DNA from: an uncultured Synergistaceae bacterium
GTDB taxonomy: Bacteria > Synergistota > Synergistia > Synergistales > Aminiphilaceae
Direction: 5' to 3'
DNA length: 40,950 nucleotides
NCBI GenBank assembly: GCA_937868015.1
Contig: CALMLW010000288.1
Location: forward strand, 1 to 40,950
Shown: positions 7,091 through 15,699 of the stretch, one piece after another
How the letters are laid out: every line of letters begins with the position of its first letter
Position numbering within the stretch: the stretch's first letter is position 1
Notes under the pieces: model-generated
Seen by the model: only the letters and a program-made list of their open reading frames with translations
Told to the model about the DNA's origin: nothing
Databases searched by the model: none
Program-made: the position numbers and the translations under genes

Positions 7091-8305
7091 TCATTCCACC
7101 AAAGCGTAAACCGTTACCATGGGAGGAGAGATCTCCACCACTTCCACATCGGCACTGCGTCCCCGGAGTCTCACCGGCACCGTTACCCGGCGGGATACGA
7201 GGTTTGTCACTTCCACGTAGGCCCGAGGGGCTCCGTCACCGCTCAAGACCCCCACGAGGCCCCGGAGGGTCACTTTCACCTTGTTGGGGTCCACCTTCCA
7301 TCGGGGGTAGATGCTCCTTCCTTCCACATCGACGGGGACCGACGAAAAGGTCCGGGAGATCAGCACCGGGCGCACCGTCGCCTGCACCTGTACCGTGGGA
7401 AAGGGATAGACCGTGAGCCCTTCTCCCGGAGACAGGATGTTGGCCGAGAAGGTGGCATTGCCTCTCAGCCCCGACACGTCCACGCTTTCTATGTCAAGAA
7501 AAGACACTCCGGCCAGCACGGAGGAGGGGCCCCAGACCGTGGCTGTGGGCGGACGCACCGTCACCATGGCCAAGGTGTAGTTGGGGTCCACGTCGCCAAA
7601 AACGTGGGCTCGCAGGGGCACCTGCTTCTGGGGGAGCTCTCGGGAAAGTTCGAACCGAAGTCTCACGTCCTTCGGTTCCATCCACACCCGATCGTCTCGG
7701 AGGCCGGAGAATTGGGCGCTGAGCGGCAGAGACATCACTCCGTCTCCGTCGTCCACCAAGTCCTGCGCCCGAGGGGCTGCCCAGACTTCCGAGATGCGCC
7801 CCAGCGAAGTGTCGGGCCCCTTCAGTAACACCTCGGGGGGATCCAGGCTGGCCGCCACCAGGGCGTACCCCTCGGGAAAGTCTCCCTGCACGCGCAAGGT
7901 GATGGGCATGGTTTTCTCCACGTTCCGGGAGATTTCCACCCGCACCGACGACGGGCTGACGGTCACCAGGGAAATACCGGAGGGCAAGACCGGCGTCACG
8001 GGTAACGTATATTTTCCCGGCCCCAGATCCCTTATGGCCACGAAACAGCTCAAGTTTTCTTGGGTCAGGCCGCGCAGGGGGGCCACTTTTCCCGTCACCT
8101 GCACGTCGACGAAGGACGAAGGGTTGTTAAGGGATAGCCCCGGCCCCAATCCCTGATACTCCAGAGGCAGGCGAAAGCTTTTAACCGTTTCCGATGTCCG
8201 ATCCCCCGCCACGTAGAACCACAGCAACATCGCCAACCCCACGGAAATGATCTGGAGGAAAAAGCGGGAATCCAAAATATTTTCATATCTACTGTTTTTT
8301 CTCAT
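7091..8305 (-). CDS. cdaR: YbbR-domain regulator of CdaA
   Basis: A 404-residue CdaR/YbbR protein. It has one N-terminal membrane helix (about residues 15-32) and then a long extracytoplasmic region of repeated YbbR beta domains, recognisable from repeated patterns such as PxxVxVxGP and LRG/VxG. In Firmicutes CdaR binds CdaA across the membrane and tunes c-di-AMP synthesis. Its start overlaps the end of cdaA by 17 bases, so the two are translationally linked, and glmM follows. The function is assigned by family and context, since YbbR domains have no catalytic motif to check. Confidence 0.9.
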   Translation of the reverse strand: MRKNSRYENILDSRFFLQIISVGLAMLLWFYVAGDRTSETVKSFRLPLEYQGLGPGLSLNNPSSFVDVQVTGKVAPLRGLTQENLSCFVAIRDLGPGKYTLPVTPVLPSGISLVTVSPSSVRVEISRNVEKTMPITLRVQGDFPEGYALVAASLDPPEVLLKGPDTSLGRISEVWAAPRAQDLVDDGDGVMSLPLSAQFSGLRDDRVWMEPKDVRLRFELSRELPQKQVPLRAHVFGDVDPNYTLAMVTVRPPTATVWGPSSVLAGVSFLDIESVDVSGLRGNATFSANILSPGEGLTVYPFPTVQVQATVRPVLISRTFSSVPVDVEGRSIYPRWKVDPNKVKVTLRGLVGVLSGDGAPRAYVEVTNLVSRRVTVPVRLRGRSADVEVVEISPPMVTVYALVE

Positions 8306-9131
8306 GCGCTTCTCCCTGCGGTTTGGGCGACGAAAAGAGACGTTTTACTTTCTCGAAAAAGGGCATCGTTTCCTGCTCGTTAGAAAAGTAAACCAGCAGC
8401 ATTTTCCTCAACTGGGCTTCTTTGAGATCTCGGGCCAGGTGCCCATTGGTGGCCAAAGAGATCTCTCCCCGCTCCTCGGAGACCACCACCGCCAAGGCGT
8501 CGGAGACCTCGGACACCCCCAGGGCGGCCCGGTGGCGGGTACCACAGGCCCGGGATAGGTTGACCGTGTCAGAGAGGGGGAGGTAGCACGCGGCCGCCAG
8601 AATCTTCTCCCGGTCAAAAACCGCCGCTCCGTCATGCAATGGGGTCCCGGGCCAAAAGATGGACACGATGACTTCCTGGGTGATCTCCGCGTCTAATTTG
8701 ACGCCGGAGCGCCACACGTCCCGTAGCCCCGTCTCTCGCTGTAAAACCAGCAGAGCTCCGATGCGCCGGGACTGAAGGTGGATCAACGCCCGCAACACCT
8801 CGTCCGCGAAGGACTCCGCCCTCTCTTGAACCAGGCGACGGCGCCAGATATTTCCCCGACCCAGCTCCTCCAATAGGCGCCGTAGCTCCGGTTGGAAGAT
8901 GACGGGGATCGTGAAGAGCAACACTCCCATGAGCTTCCCCACGACCCAGGAGAGGGCCTCCAGATGGGCCACCTTGGCCAGAAGGGCCGCCACCGCCAGC
9001 ACCATCATGCCCTTTACCAGCTGCATGGCCCGGGTGTCCACCAGGAGCAACAACAGCCTGTAGAGGATCAGGGCAATGATGGCGATATCAAGCACATCTT
9101 GCCATCGGATGTCCACAGCCATGGGCGTCAT
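8289..9131 (-). CDS. cdaA: Diadenylate cyclase CdaA
   Basis: A 280-residue membrane-bound diadenylate cyclase that makes c-di-AMP from two ATP. Three hydrophobic helices fill residues 12-80. The DAC domain follows, with the catalytic DGA (167-169 in PLHDGAAVF) and RHR (199-201 in GTRHRAALG) motifs intact. The C-terminal tail (about residue 235 on) is charged. The ATG follows GGGGGAT; a second in-frame ATG three codons in is an alternative start. It is first in cdaA-cdaR-glmM-galU and has its own promoter-like sequence. c-di-AMP usually controls K+ and osmolyte balance and cell-wall turgor. Confidence 0.96.
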   Translation of the reverse strand: MTPMAVDIRWQDVLDIAIIALILYRLLLLLVDTRAMQLVKGMMVLAVAALLAKVAHLEALSWVVGKLMGVLLFTIPVIFQPELRRLLEELGRGNIWRRRLVQERAESFADEVLRALIHLQSRRIGALLVLQRETGLRDVWRSGVKLDAEITQEVIVSIFWPGTPLHDGAAVFDREKILAAACYLPLSDTVNLSRACGTRHRAALGVSEVSDALAVVVSEERGEISLATNGHLARDLKEAQLRKMLLVYFSNEQETMPFFEKVKRLFSSPKPQGEAHEKKQ

Positions 9132-9173
9132 ACGATCCCCCCTTCCATCCCTAGGCTCGATCTTTTGGATACA

Positions 9174-9200
9174 CCCTCCGGTGGCGGGGCCCCCGGAGGG
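9174..9200 (-). promoter_or_regulatory. Hairpin in cdaA 5' leader or nfo terminator
   Basis: A perfect 8-base stem (9174-9181 with 9193-9200) with an 11-base loop. It would lie in the 5' leader of cdaA, just downstream of the predicted start point, and also 137 bases beyond the nfo stop. There is no T tract, so a role in message stability or leader control is as likely as termination. Confidence 0.4.
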
Positions 9201-9208
9201 CGGATCCC

Positions 9209-9237
9209 ATTCTACGGGGTTCCTTCACCCAGGGCAA
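9209..9237 (-). promoter_or_regulatory. Sigma-70-like promoter for cdaA operon
   Basis: On the minus strand TTGCCC (complement of 9232-9237) and TAGAAT (complement of 9209-9214) are separated by exactly 17 bases. They lie about 80 bases upstream of the cdaA start. Confidence 0.6.
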
Positions 9238-9337
9238 CCTCAAGCTCGACCGGCAGGGGCGTTTCGCCTTAAGGGAGGGCGTAAGGCCTCGGCCCTGGCG
9301 GGGGAGAAGAGGGGTATCTCAAGAGGTCCTCCGAGGA

Positions 9338-10180
9338 TCATTTCCCCGCCATCTTTCGGAGAACGGCCAAATTGCCCCCGTCCCCCGGCCCGTCTTTAGG
9401 GGTCTCTAAGATGCAGGGAACTTCATCCCAGCGATCATCCTGGAGCACCAGCCCGAAGGGGCCCGCGCCCATCTCCCCCTCCCCCACGTGGGCGTGGCGG
9501 TCGCGGCGGCTTCCTCGGGGGGTCTTGCTGTCGTTGAGATGCCAGCACCCCACTCGATCTTCGCCCACGGCCTTATTCACCGCTCCCATGAGGTGTTCGT
9601 AGGTGGCGGGGGTGCGAAAATCGTACCCCGCCGCCCAGAGGTGACACGTGTCCAGGCATACCCCGATGCGGGGGTGGTCTTCCACCATGTCCAGCGCGGC
9701 GGAAAAGTGCTCCAGTTTCCCCCCTAGGGTGTTTCCCGCCCCCGCCATGGTCTCCAGGAGCAGGCGCACCCGCGAGTCCTCGGTGGCATCCAGGGTCCGG
9801 CACAACGCATCCCCCAGGAGGGTCAACCCCTCGGCTTCACTCTCTCCCCGAAAGCTTCCGGGGTGCAGCACTAAAAGGTCAATGCCCAAGGCGTCGCATC
9901 GGCGAATTTCCCTCACCAAGGCGTCTAAACTCTTGCTCCGGAGCTCCGGGTCCCCCACTAAATTTATGAGATACGAGGCGTGGGAGACCACTTCCTTCAC
10001 GGAGCTCTGCCGCCACCGGCGAAAAAAGGCTTCGCTCTCCCCCAGGGAGACATCGGCCCCATGCCACTGTAGCTGGTTTCTGGTGAAGATCTGGATCGCC
10101 TCGCATCCCAAGGCCTCTCCTCGGTCAAAGGCGCGCCCGAGCCCTCCGGCCACGGAGACGTGGACTCCCAGGAGGCCCAT
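9338..10180 (-). CDS. nfo: Endonuclease IV (AP endonuclease)
   Basis: A 280-residue TIM-barrel AP endonuclease that cuts 5' of abasic sites in base excision repair. Metal-site motifs typical of Nfo are present: GVHVSVAGG at the N-terminus, LVLHPGSF, LLETMAG, GVCLDTCHLWAAGYD, HLNDSKTPRGSRRDRHAHVG and the late CILETP. The length is normal. The ATG follows AGAGGGGC. It lies 46 bases after pyk in the dnaX-dnaE-mtrB-pyk set and is probably its last gene. Confidence 0.96.
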   Translation of the reverse strand: MGLLGVHVSVAGGLGRAFDRGEALGCEAIQIFTRNQLQWHGADVSLGESEAFFRRWRQSSVKEVVSHASYLINLVGDPELRSKSLDALVREIRRCDALGIDLLVLHPGSFRGESEAEGLTLLGDALCRTLDATEDSRVRLLLETMAGAGNTLGGKLEHFSAALDMVEDHPRIGVCLDTCHLWAAGYDFRTPATYEHLMGAVNKAVGEDRVGCWHLNDSKTPRGSRRDRHAHVGEGEMGAGPFGLVLQDDRWDEVPCILETPKDGPGDGGNLAVLRKMAGK

Positions 10181-10226
10181 CAGGATTGCCCCTCTTTGTC
10201 CCGGGACCTCGAGGGGCGGGCCAGGA

Positions 10227-11978
10227 TCACCGTAATCTTACCTTTCCGCTGAACACGACCCCCCGGATCCCATCCACCGTGACCAACATCCCATCTTCTA
10301 GGATCCGCAGGGCATCCTCGGCGCTCACCACGCAAGGTATGCCCAGCTCCAGGGCCACGATGGCGGCATGGCTCGTGAGCCCCCCCTCTTCTGTGACGAG
10401 GGCCGACGCGCCTTGCATGGCCGGAAGAAAGCTTTGGTCCGTCTGAGGCGCCACCAGCACGTCTCCGGGGCGCATCTTCTCTCGGGCCTCCGAAGCCGTG
10501 GCAGCCCGACAGACCCGTCCCGAGGCCTCTTTCCGGATGAGGGATAGCCCCTTGAGCAGGATGCGCCCCACCGTGTGGACCTGCACCATGTTGGTGGTGC
10601 CTGGGATGCCCACGGGGACCCCCGCCGTGACCACCACCAGGTCTCCTTCGGAGACGAGGTGTCTCTCCAGCGAGGCGGCCAAGGCTCCCTCCAGGGCTTC
10701 CTCCGCTGTGGCGGCGTGGTCCTGAAGGATGGGATAAAGCCCCCACACCAGGGCGAGCTTCCGCCAGGTCCTCTTGATGGGGGTCCCCGCGAGGACGGGG
10801 CAAACCGGGCGGAACTTGCTCACCATGCTGGCGGTGCTGCCGCTTTCGGTGAGGGATATGATGACTCGGGCCTTCATCTCTTCGGCGATTCGCACCGCCG
10901 CATGGCTCACGGCGTCGGGGACCGTGGTGGCGGCGATGGGCACGGTGCATCCCCTCTGCCAACGGTCCCGTTCGCTCTCCACCCGAGTGACGATGCGTCC
11001 CATGGTCTCCACGGCCAACACGGGGTATTTGCCTTTGGCGGTCTCCCCCGAGAGCATCACCGCATCGGCGCCGTCCAAGATAGCGTTCGCCACGTCGTTG
11101 GCCTCCGCCCTGGTGGGACGGGGATTTCGTATCATGGAGTCCAGCATTTGGGTGGCCACGATGACGGGCTTCCCTTGGGAGCGGCATAGGTCAATGATGC
11201 GCTTTTGCACCAAGGGGACGTCTTCGGTGGGAATTTCCACCCCCAGGTCTCCCCGGGCCACCATCATACCGTCCACCACCTGGGAGATCTCCTTCAGGTT
11301 TTGCACCGCCAGCTTGGTCTCGATCTTGGCGATGATGCCCAAAGTCCCCCCAAAGTCTTCCAGGACCCGACGGACGTCCATCACATCCTCCCGGGTCCGA
11401 ACAAAGGAGACGGCGATGTACTCCATCTGGTGTTCCACGCCCCACCGGATGTCTTCCACATCCTTGGGGGTGAGGGCGGGCACGGACAGGATGGCGTCGG
11501 GGACGTTGATCCCCTTACGCTCCCCTAGCTCTCCCCCCACCAGCACCAAACAGGTGATCTCTTCGCCTTCGACGTGCTCCACCCGGAGGTGCAGGGTGCC
11601 ATCGTCAATGAAAACGTCCATCCCCGGGGAGAGCTCTTGGGAAAGGCGGTCGTAGCTCACGGAAACCCGGGCGGCATCTCCTTCTTCCTCCCGCGTGGTC
11701 AATACCAGGGTTTTCCCTTCCACCAACGTCACCGGGGCGCGTTCCTTCAAGGTTCCCGTACGAATTTCTGGGCCCTTCGTGTCCAGCAACGTGGCCAAAG
11801 GCCTCCCCATCTCCTGCTCCACGCGACGTACCTGCTCCAAGTTCAGGGCATGGGTCTCGTAAGACCCGTGGCTGAAGTTAAACCGCGCCACATCCATCCC
11901 CGCCGACGCCATGGCCCGAAGGGTATCGTAGTCACTACAGGCAGGACCCAGGGTACAGACGATCTTTCCTCTACGCAT
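10227..11978 (-). CDS. pyk: Pyruvate kinase with C-terminal phosphohistidine-like domain
   Basis: A 583-residue pyruvate kinase (PEP + ADP to pyruvate + ATP). The barrel begins KIVCTLGP, followed by [11 protein letters not shown], the catalytic segment [20 protein letters not shown], and [15 protein letters not shown]. The allosteric domain ends near residue 475. About 100 extra residues form a PEP-utiliser-like swivel domain with GGLTSHAAI (His near 537), as in Bacillus and Geobacillus enzymes; its role there is unsettled. This ATG was chosen over one 30 bases upstream because of GGGAGGGG before it and because pyruvate kinases start near KIVCTLGP. It overlaps the end of mtrB by 8 bases. Confidence 0.96.
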   Translation of the reverse strand: MRRGKIVCTLGPACSDYDTLRAMASAGMDVARFNFSHGSYETHALNLEQVRRVEQEMGRPLATLLDTKGPEIRTGTLKERAPVTLVEGKTLVLTTREEEGDAARVSVSYDRLSQELSPGMDVFIDDGTLHLRVEHVEGEEITCLVLVGGELGERKGINVPDAILSVPALTPKDVEDIRWGVEHQMEYIAVSFVRTREDVMDVRRVLEDFGGTLGIIAKIETKLAVQNLKEISQVVDGMMVARGDLGVEIPTEDVPLVQKRIIDLCRSQGKPVIVATQMLDSMIRNPRPTRAEANDVANAILDGADAVMLSGETAKGKYPVLAVETMGRIVTRVESERDRWQRGCTVPIAATTVPDAVSHAAVRIAEEMKARVIISLTESGSTASMVSKFRPVCPVLAGTPIKRTWRKLALVWGLYPILQDHAATAEEALEGALAASLERHLVSEGDLVVVTAGVPVGIPGTTNMVQVHTVGRILLKGLSLIRKEASGRVCRAATASEAREKMRPGDVLVAPQTDQSFLPAMQGASALVTEEGGLTSHAAIVALELGIPCVVSAEDALRILEDGMLVTVDGIRGVVFSGKVRLR

Positions 11979-12243
11979 GGTCACCCCTCCCGCTCTCGGC
12001 CACCCCATGGCGCGTCAATACCCGAGCCTTCCCCCGAATTTTCATGGCAGAAGTGTGCTCGGTGAACTGAGAAATCCACACTTCGCCCCGGTCCAGCTTT
12101 TCCGTGTGCGTAAATCGGGTCTCGTGTCCTCGGGTCAGGCCAATCACCGTCACCCCGTCTTCTAAGGCCTGCACCACGATGAAATCTCCCAGGATAGACT
12201 CTCCCCCCGCCCCTAGCGCTTCGCGACCCTGTGATCCCGGCAT
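11971..12243 (-). CDS. mtrB: Tryptophan RNA-binding attenuation protein (TRAP)
   Basis: A 90-residue protein closely matching B. subtilis TRAP from [17 protein letters not shown] onward. It has about 12 extra N-terminal residues. TRAP forms an 11-subunit ring that, with tryptophan bound, wraps RNA carrying spaced GAG/UAG triplets and so shuts off trp genes. Tryptophan-pocket positions T37, T42, Q59 and S65 and RNA-contacting K49, K68 and R70 (T25, T30, Q47, S53, K37, K56 and R58 in Bacillus) are all kept. The ATG follows a purine-rich run with several GAG triplets. It lies between dnaE and pyk and overlaps pyk by 8 bases. No trp gene is in the window. Confidence 0.93.
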   Translation of the reverse strand: MPGSQGREALGAGGESILGDFIVVQALEDGVTVIGLTRGHETRFTHTEKLDRGEVWISQFTEHTSAMKIRGKARVLTRHGVAESGRGDHA

Positions 12244-12248
12244 CTTCG

Positions 12249-12290
12249 CTCTCCTTCTCCTTCCGGCTCCTCCGGCTCCTCCTGCCCCTC
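12249..12290 (-). promoter_or_regulatory. GAG-rich leader overlapping the mtrB ribosome site
   Basis: Between the dnaE stop and the mtrB start the minus strand is a purine run. It holds GAG triplets starting at 12290, 12281, 12278, 12272, 12269, 12259, 12253 and 12251, several on a six-base period. TRAP binds (G/U)AG repeats spaced by 2-3 bases, so this could be an autoregulatory site covering the ribosome site. The repeat number and the G-rich spacers are not ideal, and a strong Shine-Dalgarno region alone could look similar. Confidence 0.35.
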
Positions 12291-15200
12291 AACACACCAA
12301 CTCCACCCGCCCCTGGGAAAGGTCTTTCAGCTTCTCGGGGGAAAGCACTCCCTTCTGAACTCGTAGGTCGCGCAATCGCAAGAGGGCCATCGTCGAGCCG
12401 TCCTGCACTTCCAAAAGCACGGGGCTCTTCCCGGGGAAATTCTTCAGCTCCCGTAAGACCTCTCGCACCACCTCCGATGAAATCCCCCGGCCATCCACCC
12501 GAAGCCGCACCTGGGGGACCTGATCTCTCTCCACGACCTCCAGGGGGATGATTTTTTCCGCCAGGAGCACTGTATCCCCCCGCTCCTGAACTCTTCCCGT
12601 CACCACCACCACATCGCCCACGGAAAAAATTCCCCTCATCTCCGCCCAGTTCCTAGGGAAGCAGACCACTTCCACCTTGGCGTCGGGGTCTTCCAGGATC
12701 AGGACCCCCATGGGATCGCCTTTTTTTGTGAGGGCCTCTCGACGCTCGGTGATCATGCCTCCCACCGATACCAGCGAATCCGGTGCCTTCCAAAAGGACA
12801 GATCGGCGATGACGCAGTTTGTAAAACGAAGCAGGCGATGGACGTAATCGTCCACCGGATGCCCCGAAAGATATAGCCCCAAGGTTTCTTTTTCCATCTC
12901 CAGTCGCTCGCGAGGAGTGGGTTCGGGCACGTCGGGCAGAGGAGGGCGTTCTTCTTCTTCGCTCCCCGAAGCCCCGAAGAGGGATCCCTGCCCTCCGTCG
13001 GAGGACCGCCGGGCCAACAGATCCGATAGGGATGGCAGGGCTTCCAATAGTTGCCTGGAATTGCCCCCCAGCCCATCAAATCCCCCGGACCGGATGAGGT
13101 TTTCCACCACTCCCCGATTCACCACTCGGGTATCGACGCGTTTCAGAAAATCCCAGAGGGACGAAAAGGGACCCTTTTTCCTCCTGGACGATAGGATGGC
13201 CTCCACCGCCGCGTCCCCCGCTTTAGATATGGCGCTGAGGCCGAAGCGAATCGCGTCACCCACCACGGTGAAGTCGGCGCCGGATTCGTTCACGTGAGGA
13301 GGTAAGACGGCGACCCCCGCATCCCGCACACTTCGCACGTAGCGCGCCAGGACGTCGATGCGAGAGCCGATCTGGCTGGACAAGACAGCGGCCAGGAACT
13401 CGGCATGATAGTGGGCCTTGAGATAGGCCGTCTGGTAGCTTATCATGGCGTAGGCCGCGCTGTGGGACTTGTTGAATCCGTACCCTGCGAACTTCTGGAT
13501 GACGTCGAAGATCTCCTCCGCCACCCTCTCTCCCACGCCGTTTTTCAGGCACCCGGCCACGAACTTACCCCGTTGTTCCCTCATTACCTCTTCTTTTTTC
13601 TTCCCCATGGCGCGCCGCAACAGGTCGGCCTCTCCAAGGGAAAACCCCGCCAGCACGGCGGCGATCTGCATGACCTGCTCCTGGTAAAGGATCACGCCAT
13701 AGGTCTCTCGGAGGACTTCCTGGAGCTTGGGATGGGGGTACTCCACCTCCCGGCGTCGATGCTTACACTCCACGTACTGGTCCACCATGCCGCTTTCCAG
13801 TGGACCCGGTCGGTAGAGCGCCAGCACCGCCACCAGGTCCTCAAAGGCATCGGGGGCCATCCGACGCAGGAGCTGCCTCATGCCCCCCGATTCGAGCTGG
13901 AAAACTCCCAGGGTGTCCGCCTGCTGCAAAAGGGCATAGGTCTTTTCGTCGTCCAGAGGGAGCTTCTCCAGGTCGGGGGGGATTTTCCCGTTGCTTTTTA
14001 TGTTGGCCAGCGTGTCTTCCACAAGGGATAGGGTCCGAAGGCCCAAAAAGTCCATTTTGACGAGGCCAAGCTTTTCCACGGGTTCCATGGCGAATTGGGT
14101 GACGACTTGGTTCTCTCCTATGCGACACACGGGAACGACGTCCGACACCGGGCAAGGGGCAATGACCACTCCGGCGGCGTGCTGCGAGGAGTGGCGAGCC
14201 AAGCCCTCGATGTGGGAGGCGATGTCCAAGACCTTTCGCGCCAGGGGATCGCTCTGGACGAGAGCCTGAAGATCGGGAGATTTCTCCTGGGCCTCCTGAA
14301 GGGATTTAACTCCGTCCGGCACCAATTTGGCCAGGTGATCCGCCTCCGCGTAGGGCATGTCCAAAGAGCGGGCCACGTCCCGCACCGCTCCTTTGCTCAT
14401 CATCCGGCCGAAAGTGATGATCTGAGACACGTTGTCCCGGCCGTACTTCTGGACGACGTAGTCCAACACCTCGCCCCGACGTTTGTCCGATAGATCAGTA
14501 TCAATATCGGGCATGCTGATTCGCTCGGGATTGAGGAACCTTTCGAAAAGCAGCTTATGATGTATGGGGTCCAGCTCGGTGATGCGGAGGGCGAAGGCCA
14601 CCAGAGACCCGGCGGCGGAACCTCGCCCGGGGCCCACGGGGATGCCTCTCGTTTTGGCCGCATTGATAAAATCGGCCACGATGAGAAAGTATCCAGCAAA
14701 GCCCATGCGATTGATGACTCCCAGCTCGTACTCCAGGCGCTCGATGTACTCCGGAGACGGCGCCCCGCCCATGCGATCCCTCAATCCTGCGCGGCTCAGG
14801 CGCTCCAGGTGGCTTTCCAGGGTCTCCCCCGGGGGGACGGCAAAGTGCGGCAGGCGGTATTCCCCAAAACAGAACTTGACGTTACAACGCTCCGCGATGG
14901 CCACCGTGGCGTCCAGGGCTTCGGAGACCTCAGCGCCGAAGAGCCGATCCATTTCTTCGGGGGAGCGGAAGTAGAAGTCCGCCGCCCCAAAGCGGTATCG
15001 CTTAGGGTCGCTCATGGTGCTTTTGGTCTGGACGCAGAGCAGGATTTCGTGCCAAGAGGCATCTTCGGCGTTAAGGTAGTGGGCATCGTTGGTGGCCACC
15101 AGAGGAATACCCGTCTCTCGGGAAAGGCCTATCAGGGCCTTGTTTACCCGGGCCTGTTCGGGGATGGCGTTGTGCTGGATCTCCAGGTAAAAATTCCCCT

Positions 15201-15699
15201 TGCCAAAAAGGTCGTTATAAAAACAAGCCCTCTGCCGAGCTCCCTCTTCGTTTCCCTCCAGGATCAAGGCGGGGATCTCGCCTCCCAGACAGGCGGACGA
15301 GGCAATGAGCCCCCGGGCGTAGCGGGCCAACAGGTCGTGGTCCACCCGGGGTTTGTAATAAAATCCGTCGGTGTTGGCAATGGAGACCAGTTTTACCAGA
15401 TTGGCATATCCCGCATCGTCTTCTGCCAGCAGAACCAAGTGGTTGTTCCGGGACCCCTTGTCCCGCCGGGTGTGCCCCTCGGGATCCACGTAGACTTCGC
15501 AGCCTAAGATGGGCTTCACTCCCGCCTGACAGCACTTTTCGTAAAACTCCACCGCGCCGTAGAGCACCCCATGATCCGTCATGGCCACGGCGGGCATACC
15601 ATACTCCGCCGCCTTACGAGCCAAGTCGCCGCAGCGGATGGCTCCGTCCAAAAGGCTGTATTCCGTGTGTACGTGAAGGTGCACGAAGGGTCGAGTCAT
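12289..15699 (-). CDS. dnaE: DNA polymerase III alpha subunit
   Basis: A 1136-residue DnaE-type replicative polymerase. The N-terminal PHP domain begins FVHLHVHTEYSLLDGA and continues with AMTDHGVLYGAVEFY. The polymerase core has GPGRGSAAGSLVAF and the catalytic PDIDTDLSD Asp pair, with the FNKSHSAAYA segment later. An OB-fold region (about 950-1060) carries GMITERREALTKKG, and the tail holds a tau-binding region. The start at 15699 overlaps the dnaX stop in an ATGA arrangement and follows GGGAGG; a much longer upstream extension in the same frame runs inside dnaX and is rejected. mtrB begins 45 bases downstream. Confidence 0.97.
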   Translation of the reverse strand: MTRPFVHLHVHTEYSLLDGAIRCGDLARKAAEYGMPAVAMTDHGVLYGAVEFYEKCCQAGVKPILGCEVYVDPEGHTRRDKGSRNNHLVLLAEDDAGYANLVKLVSIANTDGFYYKPRVDHDLLARYARGLIASSACLGGEIPALILEGNEEGARQRACFYNDLFGKGNFYLEIQHNAIPEQARVNKALIGLSRETGIPLVATNDAHYLNAEDASWHEILLCVQTKSTMSDPKRYRFGAADFYFRSPEEMDRLFGAEVSEALDATVAIAERCNVKFCFGEYRLPHFAVPPGETLESHLERLSRAGLRDRMGGAPSPEYIERLEYELGVINRMGFAGYFLIVADFINAAKTRGIPVGPGRGSAAGSLVAFALRITELDPIHHKLLFERFLNPERISMPDIDTDLSDKRRGEVLDYVVQKYGRDNVSQIITFGRMMSKGAVRDVARSLDMPYAEADHLAKLVPDGVKSLQEAQEKSPDLQALVQSDPLARKVLDIASHIEGLARHSSQHAAGVVIAPCPVSDVVPVCRIGENQVVTQFAMEPVEKLGLVKMDFLGLRTLSLVEDTLANIKSNGKIPPDLEKLPLDDEKTYALLQQADTLGVFQLESGGMRQLLRRMAPDAFEDLVAVLALYRPGPLESGMVDQYVECKHRRREVEYPHPKLQEVLRETYGVILYQEQVMQIAAVLAGFSLGEADLLRRAMGKKKEEVMREQRGKFVAGCLKNGVGERVAEEIFDVIQKFAGYGFNKSHSAAYAMISYQTAYLKAHYHAEFLAAVLSSQIGSRIDVLARYVRSVRDAGVAVLPPHVNESGADFTVVGDAIRFGLSAISKAGDAAVEAILSSRRKKGPFSSLWDFLKRVDTRVVNRGVVENLIRSGGFDGLGGNSRQLLEALPSLSDLLARRSSDGGQGSLFGASGSEEEERPPLPDVPEPTPRERLEMEKETLGLYLSGHPVDDYVHRLLRFTNCVIADLSFWKAPDSLVSVGGMITERREALTKKGDPMGVLILEDPDAKVEVVCFPRNWAEMRGIFSVGDVVVVTGRVQERGDTVLLAEKIIPLEVVERDQVPQVRLRVDGRGISSEVVREVLRELKNFPGKSPVLLEVQDGSTMALLRLRDLRVQKGVLSPEKLKDLSQGRVELVC

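Noticed and set aside
6326-7828. A 500-codon plus-strand frame opposite glmM and cdaR, and similar long frames opposite galU, trxB, prfA and yebC.
   Set aside because: They are antisense shadows caused by high GC third positions; their products are His/Gly/Arg-rich and the opposite strand holds clear family genes.
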